Assembly (NCBI GenBank): GCA_023375785.1
Contig: SZWC01008580.1
Coordinates: 10,841-74,840 of the forward strand
DNA: 64,000 bases
Source of the DNA: Penium margaritaceum
Lineage: Eukaryota; Streptophyta; Zygnematophyceae; Desmidiales; Peniaceae
Direction of reading: 5' to 3'
This document shows, one piece after another, positions 44,230 to 56,155 of this stretch. Below the pieces are notes generated by a model. It was given only the letters and a program-made list of their open reading frames with translations. It searched no databases and had not been told where the DNA came from. The position numbers and the translations under genes were made by a program. Numbering within the stretch: position 1 is the stretch's first letter; every line of letters begins with the position of its first letter.

Positions 44230-45590
44230 TTGTCTCAGCCAAGTGACTTTATTGCCAAAATTTGAAACAAGACAACATACTAGACCGTTACAAGGCTCGT
44301 CTACGAACAAGGAATTCTCACAAATTTCTGGGGTTGACTTTGATAAAATCTTTGCCCCAGTGGGCCTTAACACCACTACACGTGCCCTTCTCATCCTTGT
44401 TGCTCAACATGATTAGAAGCTTGAGCAGATAGACATGAGTAATAACTTGAGACACTATAGGCTTGATGAAGAGATTTGTATCATCCAACCTCCTGCTTTT
44501 CCCGATGGCACCAACAAGGTGTGGCAATTTTACAAGGGTCTGTATGGACTCAAACAGTCATCGTGGTGCTGGAACCATGAGATAATGTCCCTGCTTGAGG
44601 AATGTGGCTTTTGCAGAAGCAAAGTGGACACTGCATGGTTCCTCAGTGCACCCTCTTCTCCACTTGTGGCCATCCTTGTCTATGTGGATGAATTACTCAT
44701 TGCATCTCATAGCCAGGTTGTCGTCTAGGGATTCAAGAGCCTCCTACTGTCAGCATACAAAATGAGGGATACTTGATCTGCCTGAGTATTCTTGGGATTG
44801 GAGCTTGAGCGTGACCGCTCAAAGAAAACACTGCATGTTGATCAAGCTGTGTTTGTTCACAGATTGAGGGAGCGTTTTTCCTCCTTACTCTCTGCCATCC
44901 CTCCGACCTCTACTTTGATGACTTCAGCGGGCCACATGATTTTTCATTTTTTGGATTTCTCCAAGTTCGAGAACACCACAACTGACTACCTACATGTCAT
45001 TTGCCCACTAATGTCTGTGGCCACCACCACTCGTATAGAATTAGCCTTTGCGGTGAAATTTCTGTCTAAGCTCTCTCAGTTTCTTCAAGAGAGACACTTT
45101 GAGGATGTACTTTGTGCGGTGCGGTACGCTCTGTTTACAACACGCATAAGACTATATTTTAAGGTGTAGCCCTCAGTCATTGTCCGTGGTTTCACCACCA
45201 ATGATTGGGCTCATGATTCAGATGCATGTAGTCATATAGGCTATACCACCATCAAGGACACAGCTGTCTCCTCAAATAGTAGCAAACAAGGATATGTTGC
45301 AAGGAGCTCAAGAGAAGCTAAGAATGTAGCACTTGGCGCAAGCACATGTGAGGCTGTCTGGTTGTGGCGCTTGTTGCAGCAATTGTGCATCCCCATTTGC
45401 TACATCACCTTGTACTGTGACAAGTAGAGCACAAAAGCCATTGCTGAAAACGATGGCACACACTATTCACGTACAGATCACATTAATATTGAGCACCATT
45501 TTCTTCGTGAGTGCATTGTTGCCTGCTTGGTCTGAGTTTTCCAAGAGGATCCGCATCCACAGCGGAATGAATTTATCACAATGATGCTTA
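44230..45590 (+). pseudogene. copia RT and RNase H remnant
   Basis: The RT starts near 44240 with a DRYKARL-like motif and continues through the GLKQ and YVDE (YADD-type) regions. RNase H follows to about 45570. Compared with copia element 1 the similarity is only at family level. Fossil. Confidence 0.8.
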
Positions 45591-45671
45591 ACAGAAACAT
45601 CTTTGCGTGTGGTGTCCATGCTGTTGGTCTTGTCCTTCCCCTTGATCCCGTTTGACCCTTGCTCCCTCTCC

Positions 45672-45763
<92 letters not shown>

Positions 45764-46078
45764 NNNNNNNNNNNNNNNNNNNNNNNNNNNNNNNNNNNNN
45801 NNNNNNNNNNNNNNNNNNNNNNNNNNNNNNNNNNNNNNNNNNNNNNNNNNNNNNNNNNNNNNNNNNNNNNNNNNNNNNNNNNNNNNNNNNNNNNNNNNNN
45901 NNNNNNNNNNNNNNNNNNNNNNNNNNNNNNNNNNNNNNNNNNNNNNNNNNNNNNNNNNNNNNNNNNNNNNNNNNNNNNNNNNNNNNNNNNNNNNNNNNNN
46001 NNNNNNNNNNNNNNNNNNNNNNNNNNNNNNNNNNNNNNNNNNNNNNNNNNNNNNNNNTGTGTGTGTGTGTGTGTGTGT
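45672..46078. repeat. (CT)n and (TG)n microsatellite with 294-N gap
   Basis: A long CT tract (45672-45763) runs into an assembly gap (45764-46057), after which a TG tract (46058-46078) begins. The gap probably covers a compound microsatellite. Confidence 0.95.
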
Positions 46079-48172
46079 GACTGATACTGGCTTATTTCAG
46101 CATGTGAGTGCTGTGACTGCGGTCTATTGGGAGTGTTAACATCTGTGGTTCAGTTGGTGGCCCATCACACCCAGAATGCCCTCTTGTCTCGCTCCACATG
46201 CTCATTGTATCACACTTGTACCGGAGACTAAGCGGTGTGACCGCGCTGGAACTCTTTCCACGTGATGGGAGGTAGCAATGGGCCCTTTAGATACCTTATG
46301 ATTCCAGTTTCATCTTCAACGTGCGTGTGGGTTTCTTGGGGAGATTTATTCCTGCATTCTGGGTGCTGATCATTAGGGGCCCACCTAGCCATGTTAATTC
46401 TAAGCCATGGCGAGTAGGCAGTCTCATTTTTGGGCATGACCCCCGGGTGGTGGTGTGGCGTTGGCATGCTCCACACATGATTGATGCCACTCTCACCGGC
46501 TCGCGCTAAGTGTACCCTCCATTTTCTACTATTTTTCGCATCTCTCAATTCATTCCAACAAACCTTTCTTCAGGCTATGGCGTGTCCAAGGTGGGACCTC
46601 TCCCACTCCCTTGTCCTTCTATTCAATGATACCCAAGGTTCCAACTACCCTAGAGGTCACCGGGACTGTCAAAACAGCAACACAAACCCCCTCAAGATAG
46701 CAAGAAAACCAGGGGAAAACACTATTTAACCTTGCAATGACATCATAGCCTCAAATGAGTGAAATAAATGTTAAAAAAGAAAAACAATGCAACCATGTCC
46801 AAAACTGACAGTAATCACAATTGTGAGAAAAGGTACACCAATGGTTTAAACATCCCGGCAGAACTTCACTTCATTATGTCTGAGGCAAGGGGCTTTGCTT
46901 GGATATGCCTCAGAACAAGGGGCGGGTTTGATTTATGTCCTACTTGAACATAGAATATGATAATCGGTCCTGAGGACAATTTTTCTTGGTGGTGTTTTCC
47001 TTTCGTGTTCCCACCTCGGTTTCGTAGTCTTTTTGTTTCTACACATGGTATTAATCTTTGCAGTGCCATTTAGATTAAGAAGTTGCTCCTTTGACTGCCA
47101 AGTTATAGCCAGCTGCTGTTTGGAGGCTTGCAACTAGGTTCTTCTATTTTGAGACATATTTTCATCCATCACCTGTTTGGCACAATGTTAAATCCGTGCC
47201 CACAGTTTTGAAGAACAAGTGCAGATCACAATTCAAGTCGCTCTCTGAACTCGATTTTCATGGGGTCGTTGCTCCCTTGCGAGATCGTGATCGAGCGATG
47301 GCTGCTTTTCAAAACTACATTTTCTTTCATTACAACCAAACCCATGTCGCTTGCAATACAAACCCAAACCAAACCGAATCCCAAACTACATGCAGGGTTT
47401 GAGGATTTTGTTTTTGCATGGTTAACTGTTGGGCCCTGCGGTAGTGGGACCGAGCAGGTTCCCTTTCAATGCATGGGGAGTCTCAAATCCCTCATGCAAA
47501 CCTCACACATCCCCCCTCCAAAACAATGACAAACCCCTCGATAGAGGGTATTGTCACTTTTTTTGCAAAAATGCTGACATCAGCACTCCAAGGAAGCATG
47601 CATGTCCCATGGAGTTGATGAAAACTTTGTGTCAAAATTGCGTTTGGACGCAAATTAGGGATGCGGTTGTATTTTCATCCCCACTAAGGACATGAAACAG
47701 GGACATTTTGGTAGGTGTGTCCTATTTTCTGCTGGTTTGTTGGCCTAGCACACTTTTTTTGTGCACTTGTGAAAGAGGGTACATCTACACACTTGTGTTG
47801 TTTGCTGGCGAATTTCTGATTCCTTCAAGCATGTTTCTGCCACCTCTCCAACTTTCTCAACGGTGTCTGTAACATTGTGTCTCCTACAATGTACTCCCAT
47901 ACATCAAAAGGTTGCCGAGGGGACTTCTCTTTATCCCAAATGAGATCCATCCATCTCTCATGACTATTCACACAATCATCTTTACTCGTCAAGGGGGATT
48001 GCACTCCCCCTCTCATCTTGTTCACTCTGCAACCAGAACTTAAACAGTCCACATCTTGTCTTATAGTCACACCATTTGTTGCATATTGACTGTTACATTG
48101 CATGACCTCAGCTCCTCACACTCCTTGCACTGTACCTTTACATAACATGTAGTAAAAGGTGTTATTCATGTG
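46079..48172. other. Unassigned DNA left of the tandem array
   Basis: No gene is recognised on either strand. Minus-strand open frames at 46228-46548 and 47825-48103 lack motifs. This sequence is not repeated at the left of the second array copy, so the array starts at about 48173. Confidence 0.5.
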
Positions 48173-51100
48173 AGCCATCCATGTCTGTCTGTACAGCTTA
48201 CTGTGACCAGTCGGCCATGTCCATACTTGTGCCGATCCTTTATGCAGACCCAGCTGGTGCTGGAGCACCGGTGGATGGTGGCTCCAAACACCAACAGCTG
48301 CTAGAAAACTGCCACCGAGTCCCGGGGGCATAGTCCTTTTGCAGTCGCTAGAGTTTTCGTGGTGGACTGACTCTTGAGCCCGATTTGTATGCCTTGCATT
48401 GTGTGTCTACCGATCAACATTGCACTTGTATGTGTGACCAGTTGTAGCGTCCGGCTTGAGATTTTGCATCTCTATGTTCAGATGGTGTTGCGATTGGATT
48501 CCTGATCACAGATATACAGCCAAAACATCAGTTTTGGACAGGTTTTAGGGCAAATTGACACAACCACGTGCGTCACCCACCGTGCATCATGGCAGTTTTT
48601 CATGCTGTGTGCTTGTCAGTTCTCATTCCGCTCTATGACATGGTGACGTTGTCCAGTCACCTTGCGAACTAGTGAGCAAGGAGGAACAAAAAAAAGTTTT
48701 ATGCTAGGGATACGCGCAAAGTCTCAAAAGTACAAAGTGATGCTCAACAATAATGTGCTTTGTGGGTACATGAAACACACCAGAGTTCTCTACAATGCGA
48801 AGAACACTCTGATTTTTACATTGTAGAATGATACAAGACAGAGATTCATGCAACTCACAAAACAGACGCTACAACAACACTGCCTCAACAACACCAACCC
48901 CTAGTGTGAAGTACTCAACCTCTGGTGAGCTATGTATGATGCAGCCCTACTTGCTGCTACACCGTGACGCAGCTTTGCCACCTAGCACAAACACGTAGCG
49001 AGTCCAACTGTGTCCATCAGGGCTCCAGGCCTAGTCACTGTCTGTGTAGCCATTGACTACTACCAAACATTACCATCAAATGCATAGTGCGAGGTACTGT
49101 GTGGAAACCACATACCACACCACTTGCACAATTGCGTGCAGGGCTCTTGCCCAAGGAAACTACAAGAACTGTGTGAGGAGGTTGACGAGGAAGGCCATTT
49201 TGAGTCGTGTGGTCGTGGCAAAGTAAATCAAAGAACCAATGAGGCGCAAGTACAAGGTCACGTCCATTGTCTCCTCTAGCTGTGCTCGATCATCCACCTT
49301 TAAGGCATCCTAGCCATCAGGTGTGATGGGGGTTGAGGCTGTGGGGGCTATACCAAGGAGCTAAAAAAACCACTCCCCCACAATGTGAGCTTATGCAGCA
49401 AGAGTGCTCGCCACGTATGATTATACATGATCTCCATCCCAAGGAAAACAGCCACAGGAGCAAGTCCTTCAACGTGCAGGCGGCCCGAAGGACTGCCCTG
49501 GCCTCCTTCACGGCCTCCATCAAACAAGAGCCTATCAGGACGTCTTTCACATAGCCCTGGATGACTGTGAAGCTCTTCGCGGTCCGTCTGGGAAAAAGAG
49601 ACAGGCCAACGTCACTCTGTACATAACTGGCACGTGTCACTGTGTCGGTGGTCTCTTGATTCCAGCACAAGAATGACAGCTTAAGGCCATACATGGCCCT
49701 GGACAAGGGCCAGATCTTGTCACTCACCTTGAAGCCAGGTGGCTGGACCATGTAGATCCTCTCTTGTAGGGTGCCATGGAGGAACACATTGTTCATGTCC
49801 ATATGGTGTAGCTCACACTCATGGTGAGCAACAACCCCGAACAAAGTGCGAGTAGTGGTCATGCTGTAAACGGGTGCAAAGGTGTCAATGAAATCTACAC
49901 CCTCAACTTGTGAGAAACCCTTGTTTGCCAAGCAAGCCATGTAGTAATCTAGTGTGCAATCAAGCTTCTCCTTCTTGTGAAAGTCCCATTTGGTGTGTAC
50001 AACCTTCCGTTGAGGTGGGAGGTCGACAAGCTCATAGACACCATGCTCGCACATGGCTCTTAGCTCACCCTGACAAGAAGCATGCCACAGCTTTTCTTCC
50101 TAAGTCCACAATGCCTTCTTCAACATGCCTGAATGAGACACCATCAGGCCAAGGACCTTAGTGTGAGGCTCACCACTCTGTACACTACCATTGGGACATC
50201 TCGATGCCGAGTCGGCTGTCCATTGAGTCGTGGAGGCCAGTGGTCAAAGGCGGCCACCGGGCTCACGGGAGTAGCCTGAAGCTGAAGTGGTCACCTTTAG
50301 TTTCACAGCAAGCGGATGGTCTGCCTCTGCAAGGGTTGTCAGCTCATACAGAAAGAGAGAGGACACAGCGCAATCAATGACAGGTACAGGCTCACGCACA
50401 TCGGAAACGGGTGTAGGCCGAGGACCACGTGTGGCTGGGAATACCCCCAGTGGCACGACTATGTGTGCTGTAGAAAATTGGCATAGGCATAGGTATTCCT
50501 GTTGTGACCGATACTGGCACGGGAGTAGTTTTTTTTCAGGGGGGACAAAGAGTGGTACCAAAGGAAATTGACACTAGCACTGGATTAGGTGTCCCCGAGG
50601 AGACTGAAACTGGCATAGGAGCAAGTGTGACAGAGGGGACTGACACTGGCATGGGAGCAGGTGTGCCAGAGGGGATCGACACTAGCACAAGAGCAGATGT
50701 GAAACAAGGGACTAACACTTGCATGGGAGTAGGTGTGCAAGAAGGTACCGATGAGGCCGATGGTCGGACAGCAAGAATGACAAGATTCTTGTCAGCCGGA
50801 GACTTGGCGCAAGGTGAGGAGGCTTGGATGGACCCATCCATCTTGAAGGTACTCATGTGGGAACGTGATTTGACAAAGAAAAAATGATGGACACGTTGAG
50901 TTAGGCAAGAGCCTAAAAGAGGAGAGCGTCTTGAGACTCAACGATGCGGTGGTGAGCGGGGTTCCAAAAACGTCAGGCCTTCGACCGGGGGGACATGCCG
51001 ATGAAGGCACACATGTGACTCCAATGTGAGACCTTGGATCACTAATGGTCCTTGATGTACCAGATGGAGGCTAGAACCACTACACGCAAGCAAGAAAAAG

Positions 51101-52900
51101 GTTGACACAGTGGCCAAACCATAACTCATACGGCATGACATGGTCCGGAAGAGGACCGTGTGGCAGGCGGTTCCAGACCCACGTCATGTTGGGGAATCCC
51201 TTAAATGCAAAGGACTCTAGAAGACCGCAATGAGACCTCATGACATGGACCGCATCCTCCATAGTGTGATTTCAATGCTCACCCATGCCATTTCACTGTT
51301 GGATAGCAAAGTAGAGAATTGGTGAAAAACACCGTGAAAAGAAGGTATCCATCTCACCTAAGAACTCAGCATCACGATCGGAGCAGAACATGTAGAGGGT
51401 GTGAGGAGAATGGCGCTTAAGCATCACCAGCCACAGGCGGATGGCTTTCATCACTCTTGTGGTGGAGGTTGTAGACCCACCTCATCTGGGTGAAGTTACC
51501 AGCCAGTGTGAGAACATATCTACCCCGATCTGAGATTGACTGGACTGGGAGGGGATCGAGAAGATCTGAGTGGACCAACTGGAGCGGGCACAGTGCCTGG
51601 GAGGTGGAGCAAGGGTAAGTGCAGCAATGCATCATTTCCTGAGACAAGAGACACTTGGTCTTGGACAGCTTCCGGAAAGAAGCCGCGTCAAGAGCAAGGG
51701 TCAAGGAGCTTGGACACAATGTTTGAGCTCACATGACAAAGGCGGCAGTGCACTCAACACCGGTGCTCAGGGGAGAGAAAACCAATGACAAATGCATGCG
51801 TAGATTCGGAGGAAGGAGAGGAGGCAATGGGAGTGCAACGACACCTATAATGCAGGTCATCATCAATTGAGGCACAGAGAACAATTGCACGAGTGTCGAG
51901 GGCACTCACTCTGGTAGAGTCAGCGGTGTTCTCGACAGAGAGACCCATCCTGGTGCAATCACGAACAAAGAGCAGGCTAAGCTCAAGAGCAGGGATGAAG
52001 ATCACATTGGAAATATACAAGGGGCCAGACGGACCATCAAATTACACCATCCTAACGCCTTAGACAGGCAATGACTGACCAGACCCTGTGCAAACAGACC
52101 GAAGTAACATAACAGGGCCAAGGACCACAAAGTCGCTACGACGACCCAACCTGAATAGAGTGAAATGGATCAACAGTTTCCCAAGTGGCAACTCTTGGAA
52201 GGGACCTGAGCGGGAAGTATGTTTAGCCCGGACCATCCATATATTAAAAACAAGCCACTGCGATGACAAGTCACGTCATGGGTGGTGCTCGAGTCAATGA
52301 TCAAAGTGCCACTCGCCTCACGACTTGTCATCGGTACAAAGCAATAGGCCACAGAGCACTCTACCACTATCGGACGCTTGGCAGAAGGACTCGGAACAAC
52401 AACAAACAACAAGAGTCTGTGAATCGTCAAGCCAGTCAATACATTCAGGTCCATCCTCATCACAAGCAAACTAAACTCCCCCACAAGACAATGAACATAG
52501 TAGGAGAAGGTTTGTGGACCACTCGGCTGAGACAACACACTTGCACCTTGCTAAGTATGCGATGCGAGCAGCTGACGAAGCTCCGCAATTGTGCGATCCC
52601 GGGCGTCCTCGTCACTACTACCGCTGCAAGAAGCGATGGCATCCGTTGCTTTGTGGTCATGAGGTGAGGTGGTCCGCCTGTGTGTCACCAGAGGACATCC
52701 GCTACATGCAAGCTGCCTGGAGACCGCGCATGACCTAGGTCAAGTCGAGGGGCGACCGGCACTCCATGTAGCGATGTGTACACCGCAGTTGTAGCAGTGG
52801 ACAGAGCTTCCACTTCTAGTACTGTCCGACTACTATTGTTGCTATCCCTTTCCGCATCTCTTTTTCTCCTTCTTCCCATGTGCAACCGCTACAACACCCA
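48173..52900 (-). mobile_element. Copia remnant, array copy 1
   Basis: Minus-strand parts from right to left: protease-like LIIDSSTTHDVTCH region (about 52310-52260); integrase with zinc-site and LVHSDLLDPLPV (about 51640-51520); a 36-bp repeat block (about 50494-50756); RT with DTFAPVYSMTTTRTL, MDMNNVFLHGTLQE and YGLKLSFLCWNQ (about 49890-49640); RNase H remnants (about 49300-48700). LTR boundaries are not certain; the left end of the array at 48173 may be its terminus. Broken, many breaks. Confidence 0.75.
50494..50756. repeat. 36-bp tandem repeat in copia pol, copy 1
   Basis: About six units carry cores such as ACTGGCATGGGAGCAGGTGT (36 bases, 12 codons). On the minus strand they encode a dodecapeptide repeat of the SGTPAPMPVSVP type between the integrase and RT regions. 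The counterpart in copy 2 is at about 58482-58728. Confidence 0.85.
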
Positions 52901-53019
52901 ACTTTTTGTCGCTCAAGGTAGAGGAGGAGGAGGAAGTGGTGGAAGTGGGGCTCACGAACTGGGACAAAGGCGTAGGAGGGGTCGAGGTCACGAGTGCAAC
53001 AAGCAGACTTCGCTTTAGA

Positions 53020-53200
53020 TGTCAGTGTTGGGTAGTAGTTGATGGCTATAGAGACAATAACTGGCTACGGAGCCCTGATGGGCAAAGTCCGTCTGGCTAT
53101 GTTTTCTTGCTCGGTGGCACCGCTATGTCGTGGCGTACCTGTTGGTTTGCATGGCTTCCATCCGTCACGACGGACGCCGATGGATGACCCATACATCCCA
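53020..53200 (+). pseudogene. copia RNase H fragment, plus strand, copy 1
   Basis: VDGYRDNNWLRSPDGQSPSG followed by YVFLLGGTAMSWR is the conserved copia RNase H block. It is opposite in strand to the RT to its left, so it belongs to a different element, whose LTR follows directly. The counterpart in copy 2 is at about 61004-61184. Fossil. Confidence 0.75.
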
Positions 53201-53204
53201 CGTT

Positions 53205-53823
53205 AGTGGTATACGGTAGAGGAGAGTGTGACGACACGAAAGGCCTCCGGAAGATCTCAAGACCTCTCCATCATCTATGACAGCACCAGCAAAATGCAGT
53301 TGATGCGTTCCGGCAGCTCTGTTGACTTGTGTAGAGCTAGGAGAGTTTTCTCGGTGGGTTGAGACTTGCGCACCCAGTGGACTGTACCGGTGCGACGAGG
53401 ATACCCGGTGGCTGTAGTAGTGCTTCCGATGACCAGAAAGCCGTGCGTGATGTTTGGATGTGGATTCCAAGATTTTCTAGCATTGCTCGTATTTTCTCAT
53501 TGGTTGAGACCCGGGCACTCAGAGAGCTGTTCTGGTGCCTCGAGGAGACGACCGTTGATTGTTATTGTAGTGTACGTAGTGTGTTCTCCCCGCTGACTCG
53601 TTTGGGTTCAACTGGGTTGACGGGGCTCGGTGCGGCTAGCTGTCGGCGCCCCTACATAAGCCCACTTGGGGCTCATTTGTATTCCTCTCCTTGTTCATTC
53701 ATGTCATGCATTCTAGACTTAGCCAAATTCTTGCCATTTTGCACTACACTAGCACACAGAGCTCATGTTTGTGTTTGCATGGGCTTGCGTGCTCTAGTTC
53801 ATTTCCATCTTGGTATCAGAGCA
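53205..53823 (+). repeat. LTR and PBS of the plus-strand element, copy 1
   Basis: The segment between the RNase H fragment and the PBS is taken as one LTR. It has a TATA-like CTACATAAG near 53653. The PBS TGGTATCAGAGCA (53811-53823) matches the 3' end of tRNA-iMet. RNase H to its left and a leader to its right mean that one LTR serves two internal regions, the structure of a tandem element array. The left boundary is uncertain. Confidence 0.65.
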
Positions 53824-53839
53824 CAGGGGGGCGTGCGAG

Positions 53840-54660
53840 CAGCAGAAGCAGTAGCACTGGGCAAACACACAGAGAATGCGCCACATGGAGCCATGCATGC
53901 AGCAACAAGAGGGAGCGTGAAGTGGCTGCAGGTGAATGCCACAGGGGCAGTGAGCCACGCACAGAAGCATTAGCGATTGCGGCGGCAAGAGCAGTAGCAG
54001 TAGCAAACGTAGCAGCCGCGGCAACTGCGATGCCACGTTGTAGGAGTAGTGGCGGCAGAACAACCGCTCACAATAGCAGCTACATCGGCGGCAGCAGCAG
54101 TAGCAGCGGCGTGCGGCAGCATTTGCAGCAGCTCCGCCTGCGGCTGCAGCAGCAGCATCGGTAGTTGTTGTACCGCATAGCAGCAACAGCAGCGGTGGTA
54201 GCAGTAGTGGCAGCAGCAGCAACCAGCAGCAACAGCGACGGTGCACAACATCAAGCAGCAGCAACTGCTATGACGCATAGAAGCAAGAGCAGCGGCGGCA
54301 GCAACAAGCAGCAGCAACAGCAACAGTGCACAACATTAGCAACGGCGGCGATAGCAGCAATCAGAAGCAGTAGTAGCGGGTAGCAGCAGCAGCAGCAGCA
54401 ACCAGGAGCAATTGTGACGGTGCACAACATCAAGCAACAGCAATTGCGGCGACGCATAGAAGCAGGAGCAGCGGCAGCAGCAGCAAGCAGCAGCAATAGC
54501 AACAGTGCACAACAGCAGCAGCGGCGGCAAAAGCAGCAAGTAGAAACAGTAGTAGCGGGTAGCAGCAGCAACAGAGGCGGCCGAATTTGCAACCACCACC
54601 GCAGCAGTAGTAGCAGCCATTGCCACAGCAGTTGCGTCCACAACAGCAGCGGTTGCTGCT
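53840..54660 (+). repeat. CAG-rich leader, copy 1
   Basis: Mostly CAG, GCA and AGC-phase triplets with GGC, GTA and AAC variants over about 800 bases. All frames are largely open (poly Ser, Ala or Gln types) without motifs. It occupies the same place after the PBS as the triplet-rich leader of the element at 1-3185. Confidence 0.85.
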
Positions 54661-54689
54661 GCCACCTGCGTCCCTGAAACCCTCCCCAC

Positions 54690-54900
54690 TCTCTTGAGAG
54701 GGCTCCTTGAAGGCCAAGTGGGCCCCCCTTGACGGGCCCTCTTGGAGGGGCCCGCCGAGCCCCTGCCCTCGAGGGGCCCCTCAGAGGGGCCTGTCAGGCC
54801 CCTCGGCCCCTTCGGCACCGTCGGCCCTGTCGGCCGATCGACGGAGGGGCCGACCGCAAAAGAGGGGCGGACCCCCCCTCCCTTCCCCTCCGTCGGTCCT
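54690..54900. repeat. GC-rich GGGGCCC-type block, copy 1
   Basis: Many overlapping self-complementary motifs (GGGCCC, GAGGGGCCCCTC, GGCCGATCGACGG) follow the leader. It may fold strongly as RNA. The counterpart in copy 2 is at about 62680-62890. Confidence 0.8.
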
Positions 54901-56013
54901 TCTGCCATCCACTCACTCGCACATAGTGCAAGCGAGTGAGCTAGACAGGCCGGACCTCTCCCCTCCTATTCCTTTATTTTCTCATTTGCCCCACTTCCAA
55001 GAGGCAATCGAGAAAAGGGAGACGCGAGAAAGTAAAGTTGAGGGGAAAAAGGCAAAAAAAAAGGGAAAGAGAAAGAAAAGGGGGTGGGGGAAAGACAAAA
55101 AGGGGGCTGAGAGTCAGAAGAGGGAAAAAAAGCTATACATAGCAGTCGTTGTAGCATTACCCATTGCTGCCATAAAATAGCCCGGCATCTCACCTACACC
55201 TACAGAAGCAGCAATTTCTACAACAGCACTAGTCTCCGTAGCAAGAGTAGCACTAGTTGTAGCAACGCTTGCAGTTTCGACTTCCCAGCAGACAACGGAT
55301 TGTGTTCCTTTGGTAATCCCTGTTTCAAGATGCGTCATGACCAGCGTCTCCCTAGGGCCCGTGGATTGGTGCGCGTAGTTAACTACGTAGGATCGATGAC
55401 ATATTTGATTCTGTGCATCTCCGAGGGTTGGGTCATCTACCACTTGGAGCACCAACCACACCTATAGCCGCCACCCCTTCTGATCCTGGAGCAGTCTTTG
55501 CTCCATAAGTGGCAGCAACATTGGTAGCCACAGCTAGACAGACTCCATTCTCCGGTTGTATTGCGGTAGTGCAGCTCGTCTCGTCTGGTCACGTTTGCTA
55601 ACCCTGACGCCACGACCTCCGGGAGTGACAGTACTAATGGTCCCATCCTCTTCCGCGGTTTGGTGTTTATTGTTGAAGTGAGCAATAACTCCGTTGAGTG
55701 ACAACTTTGACATGGTGCAGTCTGATTGACAATCTGAGGTCTGTGCATGAAGTTATGGATTTTCATCCGTAAATTCTTGGGTGTGGCTCGGCCGGGAATT
55801 TCTTATGTTCAGGCCAGATTTAATTCTGACATCCAGGTCCAAGGGGGGAAATGAGCTTGGATCTTCAAGTGCTGCATACACAACAGGACTGTGCATGCCT
55901 GCTGGCCCAGCTTGGTCAGCAGCTGCGCAGTGCAAGCAAGCACTGCTGGGTACTTGATCCTGACCAGTCAGGGTGGGGCTACACCTGACTGGACTGTTGG
56001 GACCGCTTGCATC
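54901..56013. other. Unassigned part of the array unit
   Basis: A purine-rich GAAAAGGGA-type tract (55000-55130) is followed by about 900 bases without recognised motifs. A 115-codon open frame on the minus strand (55461-55114) is kept in copy 2 (63446-63099), but the two differ at many residues. It may be a gag-like part; I cannot assign it. Confidence 0.45.
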
Positions 56014-56034
56014 AGCATATGCAAGCAGAGCTCT

Positions 56035-56150
56035 AGAGCAGGGACCACTCTGCATCAGGTGGTGCATGCACGACTCAGCATTGCATCAACTACCACATGC
56101 ACGACTCAGGAGCTGCATCACCTACTACATGCACGACTCAGCAGCTGCAT
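56035..56150. repeat. About 32-bp minisatellite at the junction of the two array copies
   Basis: Three units share the core ACATGCACGACTCAG (or GCATGCACGACTCAG) preceded by GCATCA. They lie immediately left of the start of copy 2. Confidence 0.8.
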
Positions 56151-56155
56151 GCGAA

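Larger units (their letters stand above)
40300..45590 (+). mobile_element. Remnants of a third copia element
   Basis: Plus-strand parts: a gag-like LTFSSWKVQF segment (about 41340-41375) in a region with Ser/Thr/Ala-rich low complexity (40470-41230); RT with DEEICIIQPPAF and YGLKQSSWCWN (about 44460-44575) and LVYVDELLIAS (about 44675-44705); RNase H with NSSKQGYVARSSREAKNVAL (about 45270-45330) and a DHINIEHHFLRE end (about 45475-45510). LTRs are not identified. An LTR-like tRNA/TATA segment lies inside at about 42900-43300. Broken, many breaks, old. Confidence 0.65.

Noticed and set aside
46228-46548. 106-codon minus-strand frame
   Set aside because: No motif, no neighbours on that strand; length is within chance.
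55114-55461. Conserved 115-codon gene present in both array copies
   Set aside because: Kept in both copies because of the recent duplication; the copies differ at many residues with no sign of constraint, so not called a gene.
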